Assembly: GCA_034659075.1 (NCBI GenBank)
Contig: JAYEGM010000082.1
Span: 1-43,261, forward strand
From: BMS3Bbin11 sp034659075
GTDB taxonomy: Bacteria > Pseudomonadota > Gammaproteobacteria > BMS3Bbin11
Length of the DNA: 43,261 nt
Direction: 5' to 3'
Shown in pieces: positions 17,970 through 26,512 of this stretch. A model generated the notes under the pieces. It had not been told where the DNA came from. It did no database searches and worked only from the letters and a program-made list of their open reading frames with translations. The translations under genes were made by a program, and so were the position numbers. The first letter of the stretch is position 1; each line of letters begins with the position of its first letter.

Positions 17970-18884
17970 ATGGCCGCAGAATCAAAAAAGGTTATTGTTG
18001 CCGCTCTGCTAGGCAACATGATGGTTGCCGTGACAAAGTTTGTTGCTACCGCAATGACCGGCAGCTCTGCGATGTTCTCGGAAGCCATACACTCTGTTGT
18101 TGATACCGGCAACCAGGTGCTGATGCTGTATGGTTTAAAACGAGCAGCTATCCCCGCTGACGAGCACTTTCCTTTCGGACATGGCAAAGAAATATATTTC
18201 TGGAGCTTTGTCGTTGCAATTATGATTTTTGGGGTGGGTGCCGGACTTTCATTTTATGAGGGTGTGCATTCTCTGCAAAAGCCCACGCAGCTCGAAAACC
18301 CCCTGGTTAACTATATTGTGCTCAGCCTGGCGATCATTTTTGAAGGTGCAGCCTGGCTTTTTGCCTGGAAGGCCTTTTCCCGACAAAGAGGGAAGCTCGG
18401 GCTGCTTGAAGCCGTGCAAGAAGGCAAAGACCCTACGCTATTTGTCGTCCTGTTTGAAGATAGCGCTGCCATGACCGGCCTGCTGGTTGCATTGATCGGC
18501 ATCGCCCTGACAGATGTGACCGGCAACCCGGTTTTTGACAGTATTGCCTCCCTGCTGATCGGCCTGATACTGGCACTGACAGCCGTCTGGCTGGCTTACG
18601 AAACAAAAGGACTGCTGATCGGGGAAAGTGCTGACCCTGAAGTAATTCGGGGCATAAAAAAAATGGCACTGTCATTTCGGGAAATACGCCATATTAATGA
18701 GGTCCTGACCATGCACATGGGCCCGAATTATATCCTCGTCAACCTGAGTGTAGAATTTACCAATTCAGCAAATGCCGATGACATAGAAAACACCGTAGCT
18801 CAACTTGACCGCACTATTAAGGGACGTTTCCCCAACGTCAAGAGAGTGTTCATAGAAGCTGAGGCACGACGGTTCAAGGCATAG
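17970..18884 (+). CDS. Cation diffusion facilitator family transporter
   Basis: CDF-type divalent metal/proton antiporter of the inner membrane. 304 aa with about six membrane helices up to residue 215 and a C-terminal cytoplasmic domain (MHMGPNYILVNLSVEF). The metal-site helix reads SEAIHSVVDTGNQ (about 33-45) instead of the more usual HxxxD/DxxxD spacing of bacterial zinc exporters, and helix 5 has EDSAAMTG; HFPFGHGKE precedes helix 3. These features fit the ZnT9-like branch. The metal cannot be told from sequence. Confidence 0.9.
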   Translation: MAAESKKVIVAALLGNMMVAVTKFVATAMTGSSAMFSEAIHSVVDTGNQVLMLYGLKRAAIPADEHFPFGHGKEIYFWSFVVAIMIFGVGAGLSFYEGVHSLQKPTQLENPLVNYIVLSLAIIFEGAAWLFAWKAFSRQRGKLGLLEAVQEGKDPTLFVVLFEDSAAMTGLLVALIGIALTDVTGNPVFDSIASLLIGLILALTAVWLAYETKGLLIGESADPEVIRGIKKMALSFREIRHINEVLTMHMGPNYILVNLSVEFTNSANADDIENTVAQLDRTIKGRFPNVKRVFIEAEARRFKA

Positions 18885-18888
18885 GACT

Positions 18889-18923
18889 GGTTTACGGTTT
18901 ACGGTTTACGGTTTACGGTTTAC
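18889..18923. repeat. Tandem heptamer array GGTTTAC x5
   Basis: Five exact copies of GGTTTAC (35 bp), starting 5 bp after the stop of the cation transporter gene. First of four consecutive heptamer arrays. Confidence 0.95.
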
Positions 18924-18928
18924 AGCCA

Positions 18929-18970
18929 AAGGACTAAGGACTAAGGACTAAGGACTAAGGACTAAGGACT
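18929..18970. repeat. Tandem heptamer array AAGGACT x6
   Basis: Six exact copies of AAGGACT (42 bp), 5 bp after the previous array. Confidence 0.95.
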
Positions 18971-18993
18971 CTCAGTATCGTAACCGGGTTTTC

Positions 18994-19084
18994 TTTCGCC
19001 TTTCGCCTTTCGCCTTTCGCCTTTCGCCTTTCGCCTTTCGCCTTTCGCCTTTCGCCTTTCGCCTTTCGCCTTTCGCCTTTCGCC
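18994..19084. repeat. Tandem heptamer array TTTCGCC x13
   Basis: Thirteen exact copies of TTTCGCC (91 bp). It runs without a break into the next array. Confidence 0.95.
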
Positions 19085-19133
19085 TTGAAACTTGAAACTT
19101 GAAACTTGAAACTTGAAACTTGAAACTTGAAAC
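19085..19133. repeat. Tandem heptamer array TTGAAAC x7
   Basis: Seven exact copies of TTGAAAC (49 bp), ending 6 bp before the stop of the lipid A acyltransferase-like gene on the opposite strand. The same unit recurs at 23785-23902. Confidence 0.95.
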
Positions 19134-19139
19134 TAAAGT

Positions 19140-20054
19140 TCAATACAAACTCTCCTCACCCTCCGGCCTCGATTTAAAGCGTCGGTGTACCCAGAAATAC
19201 TGTTCCGGCATTTCTCGTATGCCCACTTCAATTGCCTCATTCATACGCCGCGCATCTTCAACCGGATCTTTAGTGGGAAAGTTCTCCAGCGGTGGCAGAA
19301 ATATCACTTCGTAACCCCGGCCATGCGGCAGAATTTTAGTAAAACACGGTATTACTACAGCCTTGCTTAAACGGGCAAAACGGGAAAACCCGGGTGTTAC
19401 AGCGGTCTGAACACCAAAAAAGGGGGCAAACACTTTATCGCCGGAACCAGGATCCTGATCCGGTAAATAGTAGAAGGGACTGCCTGCACGCATCATCGTG
19501 ACCACTTTTCGCATGTCGGACTTTCTTTCAACCATTATGCCACCAAACCGGCTGCGCCCTCTTCGCACCAGAAAATCAATCAGCGGATTTCTAATCGTTT
19601 GATACATGCTGAACATATGCCTTTCCGGTGACAGAGCTAAACCGGCTATTTCCATTGCGACAAAATGGGGAGCCAGCAGTATGACAGGCTTTCCGCCTGT
19701 AATTGCCTGATCGTAGTAATGACGGTCGCGCATGCTCACCAGACGCTGCAACCTGCGCTGAGAAGCGAACATGTTGATGCCAATCGTCAGTGCTGCCTGG
19801 CCCAGCGCCTTGAAATGCGCCTTCATTAAGGCTTCGACCTGATCGCTATCAAGCTCAGGAAAACACAACTCAAGATTGGTTCTGACGATGTGCTGCCGAC
19901 GCCCGGCGACTCGATACAGGAAAGTACCCAGTCCCCTGCCCAAAAAAGCCGTCACCGGCAAAGGCAGTAGACTGATTAACCACAGCAGCAGAATGCCAAA
20001 CCAGACCAGCCAGTAGCGTGGGTGCACAAACTGAAGCGCACCTCTATTAACCAT
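19140..20054 (-). CDS. LpxL/HtrB-family lipid acyltransferase, paralogue 1
   Basis: Inner-membrane acyltransferase of the lipid A (Kdo2-lipid IVA) late acyltransferase family. 304 aa from the preferred start, with one N-terminal membrane helix (about 16-36). The catalytic HX4E motif is APHFVAME with His130 and Glu135; the PDQDPG segment and the C-terminal RRFKSRPEGEE are family features. The preferred ATG overlaps the stop of the upstream paralogue by one base (TGATG); a start 18 codons earlier would lie inside that gene. Whether it adds laurate, myristate or another chain is not visible. Its end borders the heptamer arrays. Confidence 0.92.
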   Translation of the reverse strand: MVNRGALQFVHPRYWLVWFGILLLWLISLLPLPVTAFLGRGLGTFLYRVAGRRQHIVRTNLELCFPELDSDQVEALMKAHFKALGQAALTIGINMFASQRRLQRLVSMRDRHYYDQAITGGKPVILLAPHFVAMEIAGLALSPERHMFSMYQTIRNPLIDFLVRRGRSRFGGIMVERKSDMRKVVTMMRAGSPFYYLPDQDPGSGDKVFAPFFGVQTAVTPGFSRFARLSKAVVIPCFTKILPHGRGYEVIFLPPLENFPTKDPVEDARRMNEAIEVGIREMPEQYFWVHRRFKSRPEGEESLY

Positions 20055-21007
20055 CAGTAAGGCGCTTCTTCGCCTGCCGGGCGCGTTTTGAATAACTTGA
20101 AGGTCCATGCATACATCTCCGGCATTCTTCTAATCCCTTTTTCAAGCGCCTGGTTCATGTTTGTTGCATCAATGCTATCGTTACCTGACGGGAAGTTTTT
20201 CAGTACCGGATCTATATACAGTTCATAGCCCCTGCCACCAGGCAGGCTGTGCATGAAAATTGGTAATACTTTGGCCTTGCCCAAACGCGCCAGCATCGAC
20301 AAGCTGGTCACTGTCCAGCTTTGAACACCAAAGAAAGATGAAAAAACGGAAGCCGGTGAGCCAAAGTCTTCATCAGGCATAAAATAGCCGGTGTATCCTT
20401 GTCGCAGCAAGCGCACCATTGGCCGCATGCCCTGCTCCCGATTCACCACCTGATTACCGTTTCGCATACGGCCACGGCTCATCATCCAGTTCAATAACGG
20501 GTTCTTTAAAGGCTTCATCATTGTCACGCCGGGTCGCATGGGTGAGATGTATTGTCCACACAAATCAACTGTCAGCAAATGACCTGTTAACAGCACAACA
20601 TTCTGACCCTGATCTAACAGTTCCTGATATCTTTCCATTCCATGCACGGTTGTCAGCCTTGCCAGCCGCTTTGAAGATGCCCACCAGCAGATAGCCAGAT
20701 CAAATATATTTGCGCCGTAGGCTTCAAAGTGCCGCAGCACCAGCTGCGATTTTTCTTCCTCTGATAATTCAGGAAAGCAGAGATCGATATTGATACGTGC
20801 GATATGCCTGCGCTTTTTATTCCTACGATAAAACTGCCGCCCCAGAACACGGCCTATGCTGTGCTGCACAGGCAGAGGCAGCAGCACCAGCAATCTTAAC
20901 AGGACAAAGGCCAGCCACAGAGTCCAGTATTTTGGCTGCAGAAATTCCCGCTTGAACTGATTCTGCCGGCCGGCCTGTACTGTAGATTTCTTTTTTTTCT
21001 GCGACAT
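20054..21007 (-). CDS. LpxL/HtrB-family lipid acyltransferase, paralogue 2
   Basis: Second acyltransferase of the same family, 317 aa, upstream of and coupled to paralogue 1. A basic N-terminus (SQKKKKS) precedes the membrane helix at about 27-46. The catalytic motif reads TGHLLTVD (His143, Asp148), HX4D instead of HX4E. MPDEDFGSP and the ending KLFKTRPAGEEAPY match paralogue 1 (KSRPEGEESLY), so the pair arose by tandem duplication. By family knowledge the two could add the two secondary acyl chains of lipid A; which is which is unknown. Confidence 0.9.
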   Translation of the reverse strand: MSQKKKKSTVQAGRQNQFKREFLQPKYWTLWLAFVLLRLLVLLPLPVQHSIGRVLGRQFYRRNKKRRHIARINIDLCFPELSEEEKSQLVLRHFEAYGANIFDLAICWWASSKRLARLTTVHGMERYQELLDQGQNVVLLTGHLLTVDLCGQYISPMRPGVTMMKPLKNPLLNWMMSRGRMRNGNQVVNREQGMRPMVRLLRQGYTGYFMPDEDFGSPASVFSSFFGVQSWTVTSLSMLARLGKAKVLPIFMHSLPGGRGYELYIDPVLKNFPSGNDSIDATNMNQALEKGIRRMPEMYAWTFKLFKTRPAGEEAPY

Positions 21008-21079
21008 AAGGCCCGTGGTGCTTAGGATAAATCGAATGATAAGGATGACGACTCACAGTTTATCAGGCATTATTATGCC

Positions 21080-21664
21080 ATGGATAAAAAGAAAGACCTG
21101 ATACGTTTTTACCGGCTGCTGCGCCAGCATGGGTTGAATGATTCACATAGCGGTAATATCTCATATCTGCATAATAGTGAATTTTTTATCACAGCTACCG
21201 GTTCCTGTGCCGATCTTGCCGAAGCTAAAGATATTGTTCATTGCACAATGGATGACACACCGGTCCCTGAGGCTTCGCAGGATCAACATACACATCGTGC
21301 TATCTACCGCCATAACCCGGAAGCACATGCGATTATACACAGCCATAATCCCTATACCGTTGCCCTGACACTTAATGGCGAAGACTTCGTACCCGTTGAC
21401 CTTGAAGGTCAGTACTATTTTCCACAGGTACCGGTTATCTCGATTAGCTTTAAGGCCTATTTCGAACACTCGCCCATTCTGATCGCCACGGCGTTGGCTG
21501 AATATCCCGTGGTGGTCGTGCGTGGACATGGCGTTTATGCACAGGGCGAGTCGTTGGAGCAGGCTTACAAATGGGTCAGCTCACTCGAACAATCAGCGAA
21601 AACTGCCTTTCTGGCACGGCAGGCCGGCACCTTCAGTGATGACCACGAACTAACACGGGAATAG
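21080..21664 (+). CDS. Class II aldolase/adducin-family protein
   Basis: Small zinc-dependent aldolase-fold protein, 194 aa. Zinc ligands His87 and His89 (IIHSHNP) and His150 (VVRGHGVYA) are present, as is the N-terminal SGNISYL loop and the ITATG phosphate-binding type turn. At the place of the catalytic Glu of fuculose-phosphate aldolase (four residues before HRAIY) there is Asp68 in ASQDQHTH. The substrate is unknown: related folds act as sugar-phosphate aldolases, epimerases or MtnB dehydratase. It lies 72 bp after, and divergent from, the acyltransferases and 27 bp before recG. Confidence 0.85.
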   Translation: MDKKKDLIRFYRLLRQHGLNDSHSGNISYLHNSEFFITATGSCADLAEAKDIVHCTMDDTPVPEASQDQHTHRAIYRHNPEAHAIIHSHNPYTVALTLNGEDFVPVDLEGQYYFPQVPVISISFKAYFEHSPILIATALAEYPVVVVRGHGVYAQGESLEQAYKWVSSLEQSAKTAFLARQAGTFSDDHELTRE

Positions 21665-21691
21665 ATCATCGACGCAGCTGTGGACAAGGAT

Positions 21692-23779
21692 ATGCCACCT
21701 GGCTTTGATGACACTTCTGTCACAGTATTAAAGGGGATTGCTGCGCGCGTCGCTGAGCGTCTGCAACGCCTGGGCATAGTAACCATTCAGGATTTACTGT
21801 TCCACCTGCCGGCACGCTACGAAGATCGCACTCAGCTTTGTCCGCTTGGCGGCCTGCAGGCTGGGAATGAAGCAATGGTGCAGGGCACAATCGAATTAAC
21901 TGAGATTCGCTTTGGCCGCCGCCGCATGCTGTTAAGTCGAATATCCGATGGCACGGGCTTTCTCACTTTACGCTTTTTTCACTTCTCCGCCGCCCAGCAA
22001 AGAAGCCTGGCTAAAGGTTCTATCGTCCGCTGTTATGGTGAGCTTCGACGCAGTGGGCCTGATCTTGAAATGGTGCACCCTGAATACAGGATCATTGAGC
22101 CGGGTGCCGCTCAGATCATCGAGCAAACCCTGACCCCGGTCTATCCAACCACCGAAGGTGTACACCAGCTGTCCTTGCGCCGCTTTACTGAGCAGGCTAT
22201 CAACCTGCTGTCTCAGCACCCTGAGCGGCTGCCGGAGCTGCTGGATACGCCGCTTTGCAAAAAGATCCAGCTGCCATTACTGGCAGACTCTCTGCAATAC
22301 ATTCACCGCCCGCCAAAAGAGGCCAACACCCGGCAGCTGCAGCAGGGCATACACCCCATGCAGAGACGTCTCGCGCTGGAAGAACTGCTTTCACATCATT
22401 TATCAATGAGGCAGCTACGCAACAAAGCCAAAGACGAACACTCGCTGCAAATTAAGCAGGCCAAAAAACTGACGGCAGACTTCATCAGCAATCTGCCTTT
22501 TTCCTTAACCGCTGCCCAGCAGCGCGTTATCGATGAAATATTTGCTGACCTTGAACAGAATTCCGCCATGCAGCGCCTGCTGCAGGGCGATGTCGGTTCC
22601 GGCAAAACCATTATTGCTGCCCTGGCGGCACTGGCCACCCTGCGCGGAGGCTACCAGGTTGCGCTGATGGCACCCACGGAGTTACTGGCTGAACAGCACC
22701 TGCAAACCCTGTCGCTATGGCTGAAACCATTAGGCATTAACATTTCGCTGCTAACAGGTAAATTGCCGGCAGCTGAAAAGCGGCAAATCCTCACCGCCAT
22801 GGATACCGGTGATTGCGACCTGATCATCGGTACTCATGCCCTTTTTCAGGATGACTGCCGCTTTGCCCGCCTCGGGCTAATTATTGTTGATGAGCAGCAT
22901 CGCTTCGGTGTACATCAACGGCTCGCGCTGCGTGAGAAAGGCCGCCATGGCAAATACGTTCCGCACCAGCTGATCATGACCGCCACACCGATACCCAGAA
23001 CACTGGCAATGACTGCCTATGCCGACCTTGAAACCTCGATTATTGACGAACTGCCGCCCGGCCGACAGCCAGTGGAAACAGCGGTCATGCCAGATTCAAA
23101 ACGCGCTGATATCATCAGCGGTGTACAAAAGGCCTGTCAGCAGGGGAGGCAGGTATACTGGGTCTGCACACTGATCGAAGAATCAGAGGCACTGCAATGC
23201 CAGGCAGCAGAAGTGACCGCAGAAATATTAGCAGAAGCGCTGACCGAGCTGCGTATCGGCCTGATACACGGCAGAATGAAAGCGGCAGAAAAAGAATCGG
23301 TCATGCAGGATTTCCGCAATGGTGAAACAGACATTCTGGTAGCCACTACCGTCATCGAAGTCGGAGTAGATGTGCCCAATGCCAGCCTGATGATAATCGA
23401 AAATGCCGAGAGGCTGGGTCTCGCTCAGCTGCACCAGCTACGTGGCAGAGTAGGGCGTGGCAGCACTGCAAGTGCCTGTGTACTTATGTATCAGGGCAAG
23501 TTATCTGCCAACGGCCGCGCACGCCTGGCAGCTATGCGGGAAACCTCTGACGGCTTCGAAATCGCACGCATAGACCTTGAACTGCGCGGCCCGGGCGAAT
23601 TGCTCGGCACCCGCCAGACCGGCCTGTTGCAATTCCGCATCGCCGACCTCTCCCGCGATGCCGACCTGCTGGAGCAGGTACCTGAACTTGCCGCTGAAAT
23701 CCAGCACCGGTCACCGGAACGGATACCGCTCTTGATTCGTCGCTGGGCGGGGGATGTAATGGGGTATGGGGATGTATGA
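21692..23779 (+). CDS. recG: ATP-dependent DNA helicase RecG
   Basis: Branch-migration helicase that remodels stalled forks and Holliday junctions. About 695 aa. The N-terminal wedge domain (with FHLPARYEDR near residue 40 and an OB fold to about 150) is followed by two helicase domains: Walker A GDVGSGKT (about 299-306), DEQHRFG (Walker B, about 400), TATPIPRT, and the VGVDVPNASLMIIENAERLG and QLHQLRGRVGRG motifs. An alternative GTG start lies four codons earlier at 21680; the ATG gives an N-terminus of the same length as the E. coli protein. Confidence 0.97.
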   Translation: MPPGFDDTSVTVLKGIAARVAERLQRLGIVTIQDLLFHLPARYEDRTQLCPLGGLQAGNEAMVQGTIELTEIRFGRRRMLLSRISDGTGFLTLRFFHFSAAQQRSLAKGSIVRCYGELRRSGPDLEMVHPEYRIIEPGAAQIIEQTLTPVYPTTEGVHQLSLRRFTEQAINLLSQHPERLPELLDTPLCKKIQLPLLADSLQYIHRPPKEANTRQLQQGIHPMQRRLALEELLSHHLSMRQLRNKAKDEHSLQIKQAKKLTADFISNLPFSLTAAQQRVIDEIFADLEQNSAMQRLLQGDVGSGKTIIAALAALATLRGGYQVALMAPTELLAEQHLQTLSLWLKPLGINISLLTGKLPAAEKRQILTAMDTGDCDLIIGTHALFQDDCRFARLGLIIVDEQHRFGVHQRLALREKGRHGKYVPHQLIMTATPIPRTLAMTAYADLETSIIDELPPGRQPVETAVMPDSKRADIISGVQKACQQGRQVYWVCTLIEESEALQCQAAEVTAEILAEALTELRIGLIHGRMKAAEKESVMQDFRNGETDILVATTVIEVGVDVPNASLMIIENAERLGLAQLHQLRGRVGRGSTASACVLMYQGKLSANGRARLAAMRETSDGFEIARIDLELRGPGELLGTRQTGLLQFRIADLSRDADLLEQVPELAAEIQHRSPERIPLLIRRWAGDVMGYGDV

Positions 23780-23784
23780 AGAAA

Positions 23785-23894
23785 GTTTCAGGTTTCAAGT
23801 TTCAAGACTAAAGACAAAAGGGTTTTTACCCATGCTTCAACTCTGGGAGCTCTTTGCTTACTAGGTTTTCATCTTGAAACTTGAAACCTGAAAC
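23785..23894. repeat. Perfect 22-bp inverted repeat built of heptamers, after recG
   Basis: 23785-23806 and 23873-23894 are exact reverse complements over 22 bp, with a 66-bp loop. The right arm is made of TTGAAAC-type units (with one CTGAAAC variant) and continues one unit further. The structure starts 5 bp after the recG stop and ends just before ubiA, so it could act as a terminator-like stem in RNA. The unit is the same as in the array at 19085-19133. Confidence 0.9.
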
Positions 23895-23918
23895 TTGAAA
23901 CTCTTTATAATCACCACC

Positions 23919-24782
23919 ATGCCAGAATTTTACGACAAACTAAAACTATACCTGCTGCTAATGCGCGCCGACCGCCCTATCGGCAGCTTTTTACTGCTTT
24001 GGCCAACACTGTGGTCGCTGTGGCTGGCGGGTGAAGGTCAACCGTCGGCATCGATAGTGCTGATTTTTATTGCCGGAGTCTTTGTGATGCGCTCTGCCGG
24101 TTGTGTGATCAACGATTATGCCGACAGGCATATCGACCCTGACGTCGCTCGAACCTGTAATCGCCCCATAGCCGCAGGACTGGTTCGGCCACGTGAAGCA
24201 CTATTGTTATTCTCTGTATTATGCGGGATTGCACTGCTGCTCGTCCTGCAGCTCAATATGCTAAGTATAAAGTTATCTGTGGTGGCCGTATTCCTGGCGG
24301 CCAGCTACCCGTTCATGAAACGTTTCACTCACCTGCCGCAGGTCTATCTCGGCATCGCTTTTGGCTGGAGCATTCCGATGGCCTTTGCAGCGCAGAGCAA
24401 TCAGTTACCTGCATCTATCTGGTTATTGTTTCTGGCCAATATTTGCTGGACTGTTGCCTATGACACTATGTATGCGATGGTTGACCGGGAAGATGATTTA
24501 AAGATTGGCGTCATGTCCACCGCTGTTTTATTTGGCAACAACGACCGGCTAATTATCGGGAAACTGCAACTCATTACACTTGCTCTATTACTCTGGACAG
24601 GATTTATCTTTGACCGCGGAATTTTCTATTATGCCGGCTTGCTGCTGGCCTCTCTATTCTTTCTCTACCAACAATGGCTGATTGCTGAACGCGACCCGAC
24701 ACGCTGTCTGCAGGCCTTCCTGAACAACAACTGGTTTGGTGCCGTTGTCTTTGTCGGACTAGCTCTGGATTATTTGCCTTAA
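23919..24782 (+). CDS. ubiA: 4-hydroxybenzoate polyprenyltransferase
   Basis: UbiA prenylates 4-hydroxybenzoate in ubiquinone synthesis in the inner membrane. 287 aa with about eight to nine membrane helices. The two Asp-rich motifs are present: NDYADRHID (about 64-72) and YDTMYAMVDREDD (about 182-194). The start is the ATG at 23919 (MPEFYDKLKLYLLLMRADRP); a TTG eight codons upstream lies inside the heptamer repeat and is unlikely. The usual partner ubiC is not adjacent. Confidence 0.96.
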   Translation: MPEFYDKLKLYLLLMRADRPIGSFLLLWPTLWSLWLAGEGQPSASIVLIFIAGVFVMRSAGCVINDYADRHIDPDVARTCNRPIAAGLVRPREALLLFSVLCGIALLLVLQLNMLSIKLSVVAVFLAASYPFMKRFTHLPQVYLGIAFGWSIPMAFAAQSNQLPASIWLLFLANICWTVAYDTMYAMVDREDDLKIGVMSTAVLFGNNDRLIIGKLQLITLALLLWTGFIFDRGIFYYAGLLLASLFFLYQQWLIAERDPTRCLQAFLNNNWFGAVVFVGLALDYLP

Positions 24783-24817
24783 AGGAGAATTCAGTGTTCA
24801 AAAATACTAATCTTTTC

Positions 24818-24845
24818 TGAAAACCGAAAACTGAAATCCGAAAAC
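24818..24845. repeat. Four heptamers TGAAAAC/CGAAAAC/TGAAATC/CGAAAAC
   Basis: Four units of 7 bp in exact register (28 bp) between ubiA and the ParA-type gene, directly upstream of the promoter at 24860-24888. The units differ by one or two bases. Confidence 0.7.
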
Positions 24846-24859
24846 TTTTTTTACAAATT

Positions 24860-24888
24860 TTTACATTTTTCAAAGAGTGCTTTACTAT
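24860..24888 (+). promoter_or_regulatory. Sigma70-type promoter of the orphan ParA gene
   Basis: TTTACA (24860-24865) and TACTAT (24883-24888) are spaced by 17 bp, and the start of transcription would be near 24895. A good Shine-Dalgarno (AAAAGGAG at about 24915-24922) precedes the ATG at 24935. Confidence 0.6.
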
Positions 24889-24934
24889 CCAGTTGCACAC
24901 AAATTAATAATTGTGAAAAGGAGTCTGTAGTCGC

Positions 24935-25561
24935 ATGAAAACCGTACTGGTTGTCAACGCCAAGGGGGGTTGTGGTAAAACAACGCTATCGTCTAACCTG
25001 GCAAGTTATTTTGCAACGAATGATTTGAAGACGGTGCTGGTGGACTTTGACCCGCAGCAGTCTGCGCTGGAATGGTTAACAGAAAGAAACCCTGATCACT
25101 ATTACGAAATTACGGGCATGTCGCCTTTTGATCAGCGCCTGCGTTTTGCTTCCGATGTAGATCGCGTCGTGCTGGATGCACCGGCACGTGTTGAAGGCAA
25201 ACAGCTAACCGACCTGGTACGCCGTTCAGATATCATCCTGGTGCCTGTACTGCCATCCCCGATAGACATGCGCGCCGCCGCACATTTTATCAAAGACCTG
25301 TTAATGACCGGCCATATAGAAGAAAAAAAGATTGCCGTCATCGCCAACAGAGTGCGTGAAAATACCCTTATTTATCAAGAGCTTAATAAGTTCCTCAAGC
25401 ACCTTAACATTCCCTTTCTTGCCAGCATCCGCGACAGCCAGAACTACATCCATGCGGCAGAGAAAGGCCTGGGGATTTTTGACATGCCCTGGTATCAGGT
25501 GTCACATGATATTGAACAATGGAAGCCCCTGGTGCGCTGGATTAATCGCAATCTGGACTAA
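24935..25561 (+). CDS. Orphan ParA/MinD-family ATPase
   Basis: Short ParA-type ATPase, 208 aa, with the deviant Walker A KGGCGKTT (residues 10-17), the VDFDPQQSALEWL segment (about 40-52) and VVLDAPARV as Walker B. No ParB-like partner is adjacent, and it is much shorter than the 257-aa chromosomal ParA at 8579-9352. Small ParA-like ATPases of this type position cargos such as chemoreceptor clusters, carboxysomes or plasmids; cargo here cannot be told. It has its own promoter and faces aroE convergently, so it is probably a stand-alone unit. Confidence 0.88.
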   Translation: MKTVLVVNAKGGCGKTTLSSNLASYFATNDLKTVLVDFDPQQSALEWLTERNPDHYYEITGMSPFDQRLRFASDVDRVVLDAPARVEGKQLTDLVRRSDIILVPVLPSPIDMRAAAHFIKDLLMTGHIEEKKIAVIANRVRENTLIYQELNKFLKHLNIPFLASIRDSQNYIHAAEKGLGIFDMPWYQVSHDIEQWKPLVRWINRNLD

Positions 25562-25608
25562 AAGCAGCTCTATATAGCCACGTAGCTACCGGTAAAAACC
25601 CTTTAAAA

Positions 25609-26427
25609 CTACCGCAGTTGCTGAATGACTGCCGCAGTCTGCGGGCGTATAGCATGCCATATCTGAAACGACTCTGCAGCCTGTTCCACCAGCATCCCTA
25701 AACCGTCGCTGCACAGTGCTGCTCCATTTTTTTCCGCCCAGACAAGAAAAGAAGTGGGTTCACTGCCATACATCATGTCATAAGCCAACGCATCCTCGGC
25801 AAAAATACTGCCAGGTAAATCAGGTACTGCGCCCTGCAGGCTGGCCGCAGTGCCGTTGATGACAATATCAAATGATGCCGAACCTATACCATCCAGACCA
25901 CTGGCAGTGCAGGGTCCCGACCCGGCAAAGACTGCCGCCAGCTCTACTGCCCTGGCAGCAGTGCGGTTTGCAATATGCACCAGTGCCGGCTGCGCTTCCA
26001 GTAGCGGTCCCAGCACGCCTCTTACTGCGCCTCCGGCTCCGATCACCAGTACCCTTGCACCTGTCACAGATTTAGCCAGATTGACTGTAATGTCCTGAAT
26101 CATCCCCAAACCATCCGTGTTTTCGCCATAGATATTACCGCTATCAAGAAACTTCAGCGTATTTACAGCACCGGCAAGCTCTGCCCGCGTGGATCGCCGG
26201 TCAGCCAGCTTCCATGCCTCAATCTTGAACGGCACGGTAATATTCAGGCCTTTGCCACCGATAGCCCTGAACTGCCTGACAGCTGATTCAAAATGCCCCT
26301 CATCAACATGAATCGCCCTGTATTCCAGCGCAATACCGCACTGCTCAGCAAACAAACTGTGAATAAGCGGCGATTTGCTGTGACTGATGGGATTGCCCAT
26401 AACGGCATATTTTGCTATTTCTGACAT
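25609..26427 (-). CDS. aroE: Shikimate dehydrogenase (NADP+)
   Basis: Reduces 3-dehydroshikimate to shikimate with NADPH, fourth step after DAHP in the chorismate pathway. 272 aa from the preferred start. The substrate-binding SHSKSP motif is near residues 15-20, GLNITVPFK holds the catalytic Lys, and the NADP-binding loop is GAGGAVRGVLGPL followed by ANRTAARA. The start MSEIAKYAVMGNP is preferred to one ten codons upstream because AGGA sits at good distance before it. Confidence 0.96.
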   Translation of the reverse strand: MSEIAKYAVMGNPISHSKSPLIHSLFAEQCGIALEYRAIHVDEGHFESAVRQFRAIGGKGLNITVPFKIEAWKLADRRSTRAELAGAVNTLKFLDSGNIYGENTDGLGMIQDITVNLAKSVTGARVLVIGAGGAVRGVLGPLLEAQPALVHIANRTAARAVELAAVFAGSGPCTASGLDGIGSASFDIVINGTAASLQGAVPDLPGSIFAEDALAYDMMYGSEPTSFLVWAEKNGAALCSDGLGMLVEQAAESFQIWHAIRPQTAAVIQQLR

Positions 26428-26512
26428 GGTGGTTCCTGGTTTATGGTGCTTGCACAATTTCGATATTATATCGGCTTCAGCGCTGCGCCGGTAAATGGAA
26501 GATGGGACTTAT

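Noticed and set aside
18889..19133. CRISPR-like array
   Set aside because: Units are 7 bp, directly adjoining, with no spacers and no cas genes nearby.
18955..19143. A 62-codon minus-strand ORF with repeated KAKGERR and SSFKFQV
   Set aside because: It is the forced translation of 7-bp tandem arrays, which gives a 7-residue period in any open frame.
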